Shown: positions 10,760-22,849 of the stretch, one piece after another | How positions within the stretch are numbered: the first letter of the stretch is position 1 | Layout of the letters: the number at the start of each line of letters is the position of its first letter | DNA from: Branchiostoma floridae | Taxonomy: Eukaryota > Chordata > Leptocardii > Amphioxiformes > Branchiostomatidae | Assembly: GCF_000003815.2 (NCBI RefSeq) | Contig: NC_049982.1 | Location: 24,745,136 to 24,807,135, forward strand | Direction of reading: 5' to 3' | DNA length: 62,000 bases | Position numbers and translations under genes: made by a program | The notes under the pieces: generated by a model | The model's database searches: none | Told to the model about the DNA's origin: nothing | The model's input: the letters and a program-made list of their open reading frames with translations, nothing else

Positions 10760-12480
10760 TTATGTTAGATTCATTGTTAAGCTACTAGTAGGCTTGTTAT
10801 CATTATTCTTTTATCTTGTACTCACTACACTATGTATGACCTCTTTTAACTCTATCCCATGGGGATGAATATGCAACTAGAGTACCACGGCCCCATCCCT
10901 TCACCAAAGAATTTACCTTTACAAGCGGAGTTTTAGTTGTATTTGCCATTAATTATGCAAGTTAGCTACTCATTTGTATGAATTATATCAGTTGATCATT
11001 TCTTTGCAATCTTTATTCAAAGGAAGACTTTAATCGCATTTTCCGATATTCATGCAAATGAAGTCCTCATTTGCACATCTAATGTTGTTAATATACTGTT
11101 CACCTGTACATAACTTCCATACGCCAAAAATTCCAGTCATTTACACAGTGGGATAATGGATTTTCTGATTAATCTATAACCCCACATTTTGTAAGTAAAG
11201 AAATGTAATTAATGTGTTTATTGAAGAAGTAGTGCAGATATTGCAGACTATTATTCTTCCATTCCTTTTTTCTTTATTCTCCTTACGTTTGCTTTATATT
11301 TCCCCATCTCCTATGATATTGATCATACTTATAAATCCAACTCCATTTAAAACATGACACACATAAAAAAAAATCAGCCAAATGGCCATGTGTTTAAAAG
11401 CTTTGATTTATTTAATCATCTTAAACAATTTTTTTGATTAAGCATTTCTTAAACAATACATTTGTTAAAATCAAGCGTTTATTAAACGCCCTCATCATCA
11501 TATTTGTCATCCTCTATGAGGTGCAGCAAGTGAGGTTCGACTTTCAGTACAGTACATCGATTCAATCGAGCATTTATCAAGCAATGCATTTGTAACATTT
11601 CAATGCATTTGTAACGGTCAAAAATGTACTTTCCTTCAGTCTTAATGATAACAGCTATAGTAAGCAAATCACACAGTGAAATTATGTCTCAGCAACTGTT
11701 ATACTGAACACAGTCAGCTTTTTTAATGCCATCTTGCTACGATATACTTCTAGTATCTTCATATCAAACTGTCTGTCAGATCCTTATTCTTAAACATTTA
11801 ACAACTAACATCTACGATATGTTGAAGTATATTTCGATGAAATCATATTAAAACACCATTGAACGGTGTCACCATATATCCAAATGTTGGATACTTTCTG
11901 GTCCATGTCGCTACTATCAACAACACAGTCTGCATTTCTTTCCTGACGTCTTAACCCTACCCCTCCGCCGAACAAAATTTACATGGTTAGTTTGGATTGT
12001 ATTACATTGTTAATAATCGATTTAGCTAACCATGGTCCGAAACTAGATTTCAAAATCTCGTTTCGTGCCAAGGATAGCTCGTGCGTCAGTAGAAGAGGAT
12101 GCTGGGTAATACCGTTTAAACTGTTCATTGACCGTTGGATAACCAACAAAAAATCCAAATATCGTTTAATAGTCATTGAGATAACTGAAATGTCAGATAA
12201 AATCGTTGGAAGACCTAGCTTGGGGATCATCGAAAGGTCATTGGAAGAGAATTGAGAGACATTTGACATCGAAGATCATTGAAATATCACTCAGCCCTCA
12301 CCGAAAGACCGTTGAGACATATCAAAGTTTGAATTTTCGAACGTTAACGCTCAACGGTCGGGCCTCTGTGGGTTTCCCACCCAATATACTATGTGCAGAC
12401 TGTGTTATTGATTTGTACATGCGACAAGGACACAGAATTGTAAATTTTACTGTTTGGGTTTCTGGACATTTGAACATGTC
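10760..12480. other. Spacer 3' of gene B, nothing recognised
   Basis: AT-rich DNA with no supportable exon. Around 12120-12360 there are several echoes of TCATTGA/CCGTTGA/CAACGGTC on both strands, possibly a decayed fold-back element, but boundaries cannot be set. Confidence 0.4.
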
Positions 12481-12482
12481 TA

Positions 12483-12683
12483 CTACTTGGGACAGGGGGT
12501 GCTTTTCCCGTAACACTCGCTGGTTTCTCGTGCGGTGATTCTGAACGTCTCCAGAGTCGATGTGACGTCAAAGCCACGTGATCCGTGCACCAGCTTGGTG
12601 ACGTCATCCAAAAGTACCATGTGCAAGACGCCGAATTTTCTCTTGCGACCTTTGCCTCCAAGCTTCTCAAAAGGCCTTTTCAC
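12483..12683 (-). CDS. Gene B last exon
   Basis: 66 codons and a TAG. The acceptor is GCATTTCAG/GTG, phase 0. It starts VKRPFEKLGGKGRKRKFGVL and ends ECYGKSTPCPK. The C-terminal Cys pair (270, 277) could close a small loop. Confidence 0.82.
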   Translation of the reverse strand: MKRPFEKLGGKGRKRKFGVLHMVLLDDVTKLVHGSRGFDVTSTLETFRITARETSECYGKSTPCPK

Positions 12684-15600
12684 CTGAAATGCAAGGTTTA
12701 TACATTAGAGGCACACCACTAATGGATTTGTGCAAGAAAGCCTCAAAGGTTGATAAAAGTTATTTGCGTCAGTCAGGTTTTCAAATAGGGCTCGCAATGG
12801 GAGGGGGGTGAGGGTCGGTTGTGAGCTTCGGTCGGGCGAAAAAGGGGTGAATGAGTGGGGCATCGGCTTTTACTAGTGATGCTCTATGAATATTTCTAAA
12901 CCAGTACCCTGACAGCTAGGTGTTTTACTGGATATTTTGTTCAATGTCAGCCACCATCCAACGAACACCAAGTTAAGATACATTCTATCTCATACTATTG
13001 TTTAAAAAAAGTGTATAGGCGATTTGCTGCTCCAAACAATACAGTGATTTGAAATTAAACTGTCGAACAAAGAACAGGCGACACTATAACTCCAAACTCA
13101 CAGTCTACATCAGGAAAATTAATGTTGTTTCTAAGTAGACTGACAAATTGAATTAATGTCTATACAAGTAGAATGCAACGAAAGATTATCAATATCTAGG
13201 TAACATTTAGATGACCCCAGGAACACCGGCAGCGCTGCAGAATTCTCCAGAATTCTGAGAACGTTAGAGAGAATTCTGGGAAACTCACACAGAACTTGGG
13301 TCAACCTATTATCATATCACAATGAAAGATGCCCCATAGGTCTTAGGTATTCTAGCTACAGTGTGATTCAACATATCCTCACTATCAGACAATGTTCCGG
13401 AATTAGACTATCATTCGAAACTTATAGTATCGCGTATCATACATATATTATGTTCGCTTACGCTTCGTTTCAGTTTCCTGATGACCTTCTTCATCTTCTT
13501 CTTGTAGCGAATTTGGACGTCAACAAACTTGTCCTCGCCCAGGGAAGGCACGAAGGAGAAACACTCCGCAGTTGTTTTCTCCATGACGTCCTGGATGTTA
13601 TCCAGCTACACATGTACACACATAGAGGGAGAATAAGAACAACGGTCATGGTCAAGAGACGGGGGCCGATATAGACTTCCGATGACCTTTCAACCGGTGT
13701 TTGCTTCACATTTACTCATTCAGAAAGTGACGTGTAATGAACAGCCGGGCCATCACTTGTATTGAAGGAGACGGAAATTTTGCGACACATAAATATACTT
13801 TAATAATAGCGATGAAGGTAATATTCTCGTTATTTTTCCTTTTGCGGCATGCTCATTCATTTCGTTTAGATTGAATGCAACGCCGTTAATGCATCTTCCA
13901 TCTTTTCCAAAAGACTGCAAATTTTGAGTATTGAACTTTGTGATAAAGTATGTACCCCTCAGAATACAGAACAAAAATGCACTTCAGAAACGCACACACA
14001 GACACACAAAGACACACATACACACACACACAAATACACACACACAAACACACACACAAACACACACACACACACACACAGAAAACCGTGAGAGGTAGAT
14101 CGAGAGAATTTTACACGCATAGAACGATGGAATGAAACCAGGAGAGAGAAAATTTTAAGATAGAAAATCCTAAAATCCTAATATTTGCACATGCCAGTAA
14201 TACTCTGTTCTTCTTCAATCATATCGAACTGACAGTTGTATACCGGCAACATTAATAGTCTCACCACTCACTCACTCACGGCCCGTAACCACAGTGGCCG
14301 TAGGGGCTCCACGACATCCATCAGCAGTGCGTACTGCACATCCGCCATTAAACAAAGAATGGCGCCATCGGGGCTTTCTAGAGAATGTATTGAACATCTT
14401 GATATCTGAAGTGTGCATACCCTAAGGATTGGTCGTGCTATGGATGCAGATCTCTTTGAATGTATTTCTTTTATGTGTTGGTCTTATCGCCAGATTTATC
14501 TTCTTGGTGGGGAAGAGAGTGTGTGGGTGTCCATGTAAACTAAGCAGGATAACACGTTGTGAATATTTCAAACAGGTTATCTCCGTTCAGAAAGAAAAGG
14601 TCTAACCAAAAGGCTTTTGGTCAGTCCTCTTATTATTCCCATGCAAGTGACCCGAATGGAATTGTGACGTCAGCAACGGGTCAAAGGTGTTCGGTATCGA
14701 GCACCTACTAGTAGATTACCGTTAGTCGGGTGCAAGGGTAGATAGACACCGTTATTATCACAAAACCCTCATGTTAATGTGAATCATTCGTCTTCTACTG
14801 TCTCAGAGCACAGAAGTCAAACGCAATAAGATACAGTTTGGTATTTTAACACTAAAGTGTTTACCATTCTTTTGCAATTAGCAATTGGCAAAAACTTGCA
14901 AAAAATATCTATAGTTATAATATAAGATGACATATCTGAATATACAATCTTGTTTGTACACATACGTGCTTTCCGAGGGACTTTTTCCTCTTCTGTAGCG
15001 ACTCGACAAGTTTGCCCAGGTCCATTTTTATCTCCGTGTTGTCTTCGGCGATAGAACTCTTTTCCAGGATACCTAGAACTTTTGCGGCGAACCCCATTTC
15101 CTCTGACATCAGCCGTAGCCTCTGAAATGGCTGTATATATTTTTTTGAAATTGAGAAAATGACTGCTTTGTAGCATTGAATGAAAACAAAGCAACTATAA
15201 ACATAAAAAAACAGATTACTGATAATTACATTTAGTCATACGTTGCAAATCTTTTCCACGATATCTATGGGTTGAAATTGAGAAAATGACTGCTTCGTAG
15301 CATTGGATGAAAACAAAGCAACCATAAACATTAAAAAAAAACAGATTACTGACAATTACATTTAGTCATACGTTGCAAATCTTTTCCTCGATATCTATAG
15401 GTCTAATTCTATAACTAGCTTAATAAGGTAGGTATAAGTAATTTAAAGGTAAACTCCAAGGTGGTGAAGCCTGCCGTATTAGAATAAGCTTAGTCACCAT
15501 TCCGATAACGCATGCGCAGCAACAGGTTTTGTGTATAATATTGACAAAGGTGAAGCCCCCTGAATAAAACACGTATGGATACTGTTATTCAAATTGAGAC

Positions 15601-18600
15601 AATGGTAGGGACAAAAACTATTAACAAGTTAAGGACCATCAACTTTGACATGTTACCCACAATTCTTGTCGCTGTGCATGCGACCGCGGAATGGTGAAAT
15701 AACTTATTCCTGTTTAAAACTTCGCTACGTACATCAGTGCCATTCATGTCATCTTTGTTGATCAGCAGGGAATCTTTCCTCCTCCTGAAGTGTTTCGGCT
15801 GAATCTTGACAAGTTCTTTCAAAGCCTTTGTCTGGAAACAAACACCAAATTAAGTATATCGTAAACTGAGAGCAAATATGCATTCCCTCCATCTACTCTC
15901 CAAGCAGAGGTTAGGCTACAGCTGTTTTTTTAACGTTTTTTAGTCGTTTTTATCGGGCTTTCTATTTTGTCATTTTTCTTGAAGTATGCCAGTTAGGTTT
16001 TGTCACAGCAAGATAAAACACAAAATAGAAAGCCCGATAATAACGACTAACAAAAAGGTTAAAAACAGCCGGAGCTTAATCTCTGCTTGGAGAGTACCCT
16101 CCATCCACAGAATAGATCAATCCTATCAATCACAGTTCATCACAACTCAGCCAATGATAGCATGGCAATTAGCGATCAGACCAATGAGAACAGTGGCTGC
16201 AAGTCAGTCAGATATAAGATTTTATTTTGCACTTCAACCTTTGACGAAGGTGGTTGGATTTGTTGATTCTGTAACAAGGGTTGACACATGGGTTGGTTTT
16301 ACACATGCATTTTCTGGTCGACTCGGAGAACACTCCACCGTAGTCCGGCTCAGGAGCGTTCAGTTTACACACGGGGCTGCGAAGTGATATGGAAGTCCCA
16401 GCTGCGTCAGCAGTGTATCAAGGCTAACTTGCAAAACAGGGTGCCCAGAATTATCAAAATATTCAGAAAACTTATGAAAAATTTCAAATTTGCTCCAAGT
16501 GCTCTTTTTACTGATTTTCATATGACCCCCGACCACATCTTTACACTGGGAGTCGATTTACAAACAAGAAATTGCGACTGATAAAAAGCTGTGATCATTT
16601 TGATTCTATGGACCGGGGAGGGTAAAGTGCATGTTCAGAAACTGTGGGTCACAAATGTATTAGCACACTAATGAGTCTGCAACATCATGTAACGTTACGT
16701 ACACAGCGAATCGAATGGCTTTGACAATCTTTGGCACTTTAGAAGGGGATGATATGGCGAGTGACGCACATAACACCACAGGTGAACAAGCAGTGACTTG
16801 TTATTTTCACAGAGGAACTGTCAAATAATACGAAAATGCAGACGATAAAAGAAAAACATGTCAAAAAACAGATGTGCGAGGAGAGAAGTCACCTTTGATG
16901 AACATAATATGAAGTGCGTCAGATTTTGCTAGAAAATTGCATCAATTACCCTTGCGTGCGACGCGTTTGTTTTTGAAGTCCAAATGAAAGTCGTAGTGCT
17001 GCCCCTGGATTGAAAACCCATGTATAAAGATTATACATGCATCATAATTGCAAAAGAGATTTGAAGTGATGATAGATTTGTCTCTCAGGATGCTGTCTCT
17101 CATGATAGGATGTTATAGAAAATAACGACTTGCGCTGGTTTGCGCCCATTGCCATTGGTACCATTTTGTGAATTTTTTAACCATTTAAAACGCAATTTTA
17201 TTCAGGCGACAGATTCGATTGGGACCAATGCTTGCCAGTTTGCGCCACATTAATTGCGAATGTGTCTCGCTATTAAGCGCAGTCCAGCAAAATATATTCC
17301 TTCTACGTATACGGACCCAGCATTGATCAAGATGTCCGTACTCAGCTGTTTTAACCCTCATCCGACCGGTACATTTTTACGACGAATCTGACCGTATGGG
17401 GTCATTTTTGACCCCATTTTGTTTTGCTCATAGATATATTTCTGCTGGCTTATTTTGTCATTTGTATGGATCTAATGTTTCACCAAGTTATGAAAAATAT
17501 TTTGACAAGTTTTGATGGCAGTAATTTTTACTCATTATCATAATTTATGCAGAAAATAAGGAGAAACCATGTTTTGCTCTAAAAATCTACCATACTCCAC
17601 TTACTTTAACAATGCTTTTGTCTTAGCAATTTCTAATCGATAAGTTTGATGCTACAAGAATGCTGATGGCATAATCATGTTTTTTTGACAAAAAAAGATA
17701 CAATATTTGAGAAAAGTAACGAATTTATTACTTAATTATGCACCATGCTCTGTCATCTAAATACATTCATACAATAACTCTTGTCTATTTTCCCGCAAAG
17801 ATCTTTCTTGTAGGTTCCTTCTGCATATTCTGTCCATATATTTTTTTTTAATTAATTAGAAAAATTTTCACTTTCATTAGCATAGGTAGTTTGTGCTCTT
17901 TATCATAATTTATGCATAATGTCTAAAAACTGTGTTTTACACTAAAAAAACTATATTTCTTTCAAAATATTCGGTGTTTACTCATCTAAACAACTATATA
18001 TTATTGCTGTAATAGCAATGATGAGGAATTCCTGTTATTTTATTGAAATTTCTTAATATTTACGTAATTAATGATTTATAATTGGCCTGGGTCATTTTTG
18101 ACCCCACCGAACCAGACACAAACTTTCAAGTATAGCTTATACAATAATAGGCAAAACTCAGTGAAAAATTGCTAGATGCTGTAAGACAATTATTAACAAA
18201 TTCATGGAAGTATTTTTTTCTCCGATGAAAATTGTTGCTTTGGCAGATAAAAATATACGCCTGGGGTCAAAAATGACCCCATACGGTCGGATGAGGGTTA
18301 AAAAACTAGAGATCTGCAAAATTCTTGCTTAATTATTTAGCATGTGCAGGTTATAAATGAGAACAACATAAGAATACAAACAAAACTGCCGACGAAGCTT
18401 TTTAATTTTTTGTTTTAAGCCACGGTTTGTTGAGTGCAAAATGCTGGCGTCAAACTTGCCGTCGGCATTTCCGTTCTTGACATGAAAACGCTTTATAGCA
18501 TGAAGGCTTTGTGTGGTCCCATGTGGTATATCAAAGTGAGAGCACTTTGGGCCGATGCTTTGAAAGCAATATACTTTGATCAACGGTTTCGGAGAAAAGT

Positions 18601-21600
18601 AATAATTTTGCTACAGGGCATCAATGTAAACAAAATGATCAACCTTTCTTCCTAAGTTTTCTGTATATAGCTTATCCATTTGTACCTTGGGCCAACAATT
18701 CGGGTAGAAATGATTGGGAATTGCGTTGTAAGGGGCTTTTTACACACGTGCCATTTTACACACGTGTTTTGTCGGGCGACGCGTATTCCAGTCGATTCGG
18801 AGTATACTAAAACACTCCGCCGAAGTCCGATTCAGCGGAATCTGTGTAAACATACAATTAGCACTTTGGGTACTCAATGCCCCTTTTCCCCGGACTTGGG
18901 TTGAAACCATGTAGTCTGCTTAAATATCACTTATAGCAGCTCGCCCAACATCCGATCAGCCTCCTCTGTGGGGAGTGGCCAATTACAGCCCTGGACAGCA
19001 GTATTTATCTTACACTTCTTACACTTACACGCACAAGTCGGGTTTTCGTCGGTCAAGTCACATTCTGCTGTGTGTAAATCCACAAACTTCCTTTTGAATT
19101 ATGCAATGCTCAGGTCAGGTTCCAGACGAAAATCATTGTAGGCACTTGGCACATGCAAGTCTTAGAATTTGTTTCTTACTCTTAATCATCATCATCATTA
19201 TTACTTTTTATACCATAACTTTAAGCATTTTGTTGACATTTATGGCACATTGTTGTGCAAGTGACGATGCAATTACTGTGGCCGTGACATCGCCGTTACA
19301 GCTGGGCATTCAAGGGCACTTGGCAGCCCCGTCTGAAAACAGATCGGCCTTGAATTTCACTCCGTGGTGCGGATCTAGTGCATACATTATATTGGAGCAA
19401 AGAATCTGTCAGTTTTGTAACATGAACAAGGTCGAAGATGAATCTCACTTTTTATTAGATTGTAGTTTATATAGTAATGATAGAAGTATTCTTTTTAGCT
19501 ATATCATAGGAAAGTTCCCCCGCTTTGAATCTTTGTCTAGTGTTGAAAAGTTCATTTTTCTTATGAGGTTTGATCGAACGACATTATACAAAAAAATCTC
19601 TAGCTACATAGTCAACATTACTAAGAAACGAGAAGAAGCCGAACAAATGTATTAGACTAGTTTTAGAATCCATGTTTTAGAAACCACGTGTACTGAATTA
19701 CTACCTTTTATACCTATATGCCTGTACTTAGCCCGATAGGGTATGAATGTGCAATAAAGGCTATTATCATATATTTCAAACCGACTACAAAACTCGCGTG
19801 CGTAAACTCAGCTATATCTCCGGTTACAAAATTCAATCTCATTGCTCAGCCATCTTTCTGTACATTTGATAATACATTTTTTAAAATCCACTCTTCGATG
19901 TATATTTCTTAAAAAAAAGAAATCTAAGACTTTAGGCTAGGTAATGAATGCATGCTTGTTGCAAAGCAATATTCAACAGCCCAATCCCGGTTTAGTTATC
20001 CACGGCTAGCTTTGCAGTAGTCTATTAGAGTACATTCAAAGTCACCACAAGGGTTTTTAATTCTTTGGAATTTTGGAGATTTCATACTTTGGAAATATTT
20101 GGACCCTATTTCAAATTCCCCTGTTTGTGTTCAACGTTGGAAATATCTATGATGTGGAATAAGATGCTTCTTAATAATCGTAACAGTATTTTACCATTAT
20201 TGACCATTTTCTACTATTTTTTTGACATCTTGTGAATGAGTCATCAGTGGGCTATTAAGATAACAATTCTCACATCCTTGCAAAGTAATGTTGGGTGTCA
20301 TGATATTTTGTATTTATCTATTTTGTATTTATTTATTTTGTATTAATGCCCCATCACAAAGCACCCGTGCCGAGTAGAGAAATTGAAAAGATATAAGACA
20401 ATTTGGGCTTAATTTTATGGGAGTTATTAATTCATTCAACCATTTCAATGGCTCCAAACATTTACAAATAGTTGTAAAAGTGAAAAAAATCACTCACATA
20501 ATTGAAAATTATTACAAATTAAGAGTCACTTTCAAAATATTTCCAAAGTATATTCAAAGGATTTCGAAATAGGTTCAAATTGAAGTCTCCGAAACATTTA
20601 GTGTGGCTTAGATATTCTTTATTCAAATCAATTCAAAATTCTTACAAATATTGTTCAAAAACCCTTTTGGTGCCTCTAATCACGAAATCGTCGTACGAAT
20701 GCAAACGTAGCACGACCCATCGAAGAGAAGATATACGATTTTGTAGCCCAGTTTCCGCCCTACGATAGCCTGTTTAGACTACAGTACGATATGTGGTGTT
20801 TCTTATACAGTGTGTTAGAATCAGTATTCTCAGTACAAGCGTATACCTTGTAAACTTGCCGCTAAAACTCAAGAAACCAACTATAGACACTTTAGATAAC
20901 CCGTCCTTTGAAGTGCAAATACTAACATTTCGGTCCGTCCCTAGGCCTGTTCGTATCGTTATTATGGAAACACTTTATGGCATAAAAGCGTGGTATTTGA
21001 AAGTCAGAGGATGGCCTTCTGTGCACGTCACTTCAAACACACAGACAGATGAAAATTTGATTGAATTCACCTCTGACGTTTCAAATATAGCTAGCCAATT
21101 AACAAACAAATTCGTCCGAATCAGACCTTTGATAAGTAACGGCTTGCAGAATTGAATCTAAAGTACATTGGCCTCAGGGTTTCAAAATAAACGGAATACA
21201 TGTCGAGTTGTCAACACAATCGCCCTAATTTTCGTACATAGCTAGCCCGCTTGTCCTTGGACCCATGCTTTGAAAGCAAATGTCGCACAAAAATAAAATA
21301 AAGGCTGTCCTAGATCCGTATTAGGGCTGTACCGGTACAAAACCGGTTTTTCTCATTGGACCGGTCTAGAAAAACCGGACCTGAAAAATTCCGTAGACCG
21401 GATGTTGGACCGATTGGAAATTGAACTGATTATATAGCCAGGCATTCGCGCGTTTTCGGGGTTACCGGTCTGAGCAAATAATAAGAGCAAAGCATTGTTA
21501 ATATACTCTATAGTCATCTTTACCAACTTTTACAGTCAATCGTACAGAGGAAGTTAGCCTTGTAGGATTTTTAAAATGCCAGTGGGAGTCGAATACTACA

Positions 21601-22323
21601 CAAAACAGATTTCTTTGTAGCAAAATGGACCATTGTTTTGAGTATCGTCCATTCACAAGTTTTCACATAATGAATCAGGTCCAGGTTTCTTTGTAGCAAA
21701 ATGAACCATTGTTTTGAGTATCGTCCATTCACAAGTTTTCACATAATGAATCAGGTCCAGGTTCAGGTCCGGACCTGGACCTGATCCACTGGACCTGAAC
21801 CGGACCTGGTACCTCAATTTTCTGTACCGGTACCCACCCCTAATTATAGTATGTGGGGAAGCACAACCTCAAGCCAACCGTACACACTTACGCCACATCT
21901 TCAGAAAAGACGCTGGAGCCGCATGTTCCCCGTTTAGGAACTTTGTCCTAGATCCGGTTGTGTCTGTGACAGCCTGATTAAAAATTCTAAAACATGTAAA
22001 ATCGTACGACGTTCCACGATGAAAATACCATGACACCAAAATCGCACGACGGTCTAAGAGGAAATCACGACTGCCGTACTTACGTATTTCACACTGGAGT
22101 CATTTGCCACGACGTGGAGTCCAGTCAACGGATCTCTCTCTTCTTGATACATCTTGCACATGAGTTCAGCAGGGTTCATGCCTTGGTGGTCTCTTCCTCT
22201 CTTCCTGTGGTCTTTCTTGCGTTCGCCTCTTCGTATCTTTCTAGATATGGTACCTCTCGCTTCGGCGAACTCCATAACCAAGATGGTCAGTATAAGGCAT
22301 ATGGCGATCCCTCGCAGACACAT
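12483..22323 (-). CDS. Gene B: secreted basic, probably helical protein, 279 aa, five phase-0 exons
   Basis: The joined exons 22323-22084, 15831-15733, 15121-14966, 13605-13462 and 12683-12483 encode 80, 33, 52, 48 and 66 residues. Residues 1-22 are a signal peptide (MCLRGIAICLILTILVMEFA, then EA). Residues 23-46 are strongly basic with several dibasic sites that could be processed. The motif shared with gene A is at 50-66. Sequons sit at N74 and N110. Exons 3-5 carry charged, Leu-rich amphipathic segments. Cys56, Cys180, Cys270 and Cys277 could form two disulfides. All introns are GT-AG and phase 0, as in helical cytokine genes, but I cannot name the family. Mucosal or immune signalling is speculative. 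Start chosen: the only ATG in front of the hydrophobic core, 10 bases after an acceptor, implying an upstream 5' UTR exon. Confidence 0.8.
13462..13605 (-). CDS. Gene B exon 4
   Basis: 48 codons. The acceptor is TGTGTAG/CTG and the donor CGAAGC/GTAAGC, phase 0. It includes Cys180 and a very basic terminal helix (RYKKKMKKVIRKLKRS). No counterpart is seen for gene A. Confidence 0.82.
13991..14081. repeat. (CA)n microsatellite, interrupted
   Basis: CA units with GA, AA and TA interruptions, in the intron between gene B exons 3 and 4. Peptides read across it are artefacts. Confidence 0.95.
14966..15121 (-). CDS. Gene B exon 3
   Basis: 52 codons. The acceptor is CCATTTCAG/AGG and the donor AAGCAC/GTATGT, phase 0. 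It starts RLRLMSEEMGFAAKVLGILE and ends in KSLGKH. The helical charge pattern and the Met at position 5 match the start of gene A's last exon. Confidence 0.82.
15146..15401 (-). repeat. Two-copy tandem duplication (about 127 bp) in gene B intron
   Basis: GAAATTGAGAAAATGACTGC to ATATCTATRG is present twice, at about 15147-15273 and 15274-15400, with only a handful of differences, so the duplication is recent. It lies about 25 bases upstream (minus strand) of the exon 3 acceptor and moves any branch-point sequence into two copies. Confidence 0.88.
15733..15831 (-). CDS. Gene B exon 2
   Basis: 33 codons. The acceptor is TGTTTCCAG/ACA and the donor ACTGAT/GTACGT, phase 0. It encodes TKALKELVKIQPKHFRRRKD, continuing to NGTD. 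It is homologous to gene A exon 2 over its second half. It is separated from exon 1 by a 6.2 kb intron packed with mobile elements. Confidence 0.8.
15894..16096. mobile_element. Fold-back MITE, about 203 bp, TA-flanked
   Basis: Both ends read TACTCTCCAAGCAGAG as inverted repeats, and the arms continue with interruptions through GTTTTTTTAACG and ATCGGGCTTTCTATTTTGT, about 75 bases each around a short loop. There is no coding capacity. The terminal TA is compatible with a TA target duplication. It sits in gene B intron 1 just before exon 2. Confidence 0.8.
17355..18297. mobile_element. piggyBac-type MITE, 943 bp, TTAA target duplication
   Basis: The ends are CCCTCATCCGACCG and CGGTCGGATGAGGG, each flanked by TTAA (17351-17354 and 18298-18301). 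CCC ends plus TTAA duplications are the piggyBac signature. The inverted repeat continues inside as TATGGGGTCATTTTTGACCC, but the left arm carries an extra 26 bases between the two parts. The GGTCATTTTTGACCC palindrome occurs again internally near 18088. No transposase frame is present, so it is non-autonomous. Confidence 0.85.
19395..19775 (+). mobile_element. 3' fragment of a non-LTR retrotransposon
   Basis: The frame ending at 19655 encodes the C-terminal zinc knuckle RICQFCNMNKVEDESHFLLD followed by CSLY. Its C-x2-C-x9-H-x4-C spacing is identical to the element at 3901-5808. The 3' UTR also matches: TTAGCCCGATAGGG, then GTGCAATAAAG. Everything upstream of the knuckle is missing, as expected from aborted reverse transcription. 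Confidence 0.8.
20042..20674. mobile_element. Probable AT-rich fold-back MITE
   Basis: Imperfect inverted ends (CACCACAAGGGTTTTTAA left, AAAACCCTTTTGGTG right) and further complementary blocks around ACTTTGGAAATATTTGG and CCAAAGTATATTC. No coding frame and no clear target duplication. Confidence 0.45.
21321..21843. mobile_element. Fold-back element with GGTACCGGTAC-rich ends
   Basis: The left end reads TTAGGGCTGTACCGGTAC and the right end GTACCGGTACCCACCCCTAA. The interior ends are rich in ACCGGACCTG motifs in both orientations. Inside is a recent 76-bp tandem duplication (21610-21761) starting TTTCTTTGTAGCAAAATG. The ends recall hAT-type non-autonomous elements, but the flanking bases do not form a clean 8-bp duplication. 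Confidence 0.6.
22084..22323 (-). CDS. Gene B exon 1 (signal peptide, basic segment, NPA-CK motif)
   Basis: 80 codons from the ATG, ending VKY/GTAAGT in phase 0. The 5' side is CTATTTGTAG followed by ten untranslated bases and the ATG. NPAELMCKMYQEERDPL aligns without gaps to gene A. The beginning of this exon is the first of four tandem copies lying upstream. Confidence 0.85.
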
Positions 22324-22810
22324 TGTTGTTATTCTACAAATAGAAAGAATTTGGTTGATGTTTTCTTACATTTCATTTGACCATATGGAAAGAATTAAAA
22401 GATTTAGGACCAAGGCGGCCAGTAAAAGACATTTTGCGATTCTTTGCAGACGCATTGTTATAATTTCTTAATGGAAATAAAGAGGATTTGCTTACTGTTT
22501 TCTTCTAAAATTTATTTCATTTGACAATATAAGGGGCATATTTAAAAGATTCGGGACCAAGGCGTTTAGTATAAGGCATATGGCGATACCTTGCAGACAC
22601 ATTGTTATCCTGAAAAGGAAAGTTCTAGAAGAATTTGGTTACTGTTCTCTTCCATTTTATTTGACAATAAGGACAGGTTTGAGAGATTCTGGACCGACAT
22701 GGTGAGTATAAGGCATATAGTCATCGGTCACAGACACAAAATGCTAATTCTATCAAAGGGAAAAAGAAGTTACATTCGGTTAAGATTGTCTTTCCTTTCA
22801 TGCAACAGTA
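22277..22810 (-). repeat. Four tandem copies of gene B's signal-peptide exon start
   Basis: Landmarks at 22277, 22409, 22557 and 22693 (periods 132, 148, 136) mark units containing, on the minus strand, a GTCAAAT-type intron segment, a pyrimidine tract, and the coding start of gene B's signal peptide. Copy 1 is the exon in use. Copy 2 reads MRLQRIAKCLLLAALVLNL, copy 3 reads MCLQGIAICLILNALVPNL after TCCTTTTCAG, and copy 4 has lost the ATG. They could serve as alternative first exons or be decaying duplicates. Confidence 0.82.
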
Positions 22811-22849
22811 CGATAGTAGATTCTTACAACACTAAGAAATACATCAAGA

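Noticed and set aside
19101-19390. Host coding exon joined to the zinc-knuckle frame
   Set aside because: The frame is open, but residues before RICQFC show no match to the polymerase or to any exon pattern. It is most likely chance extension of the retroelement fragment.
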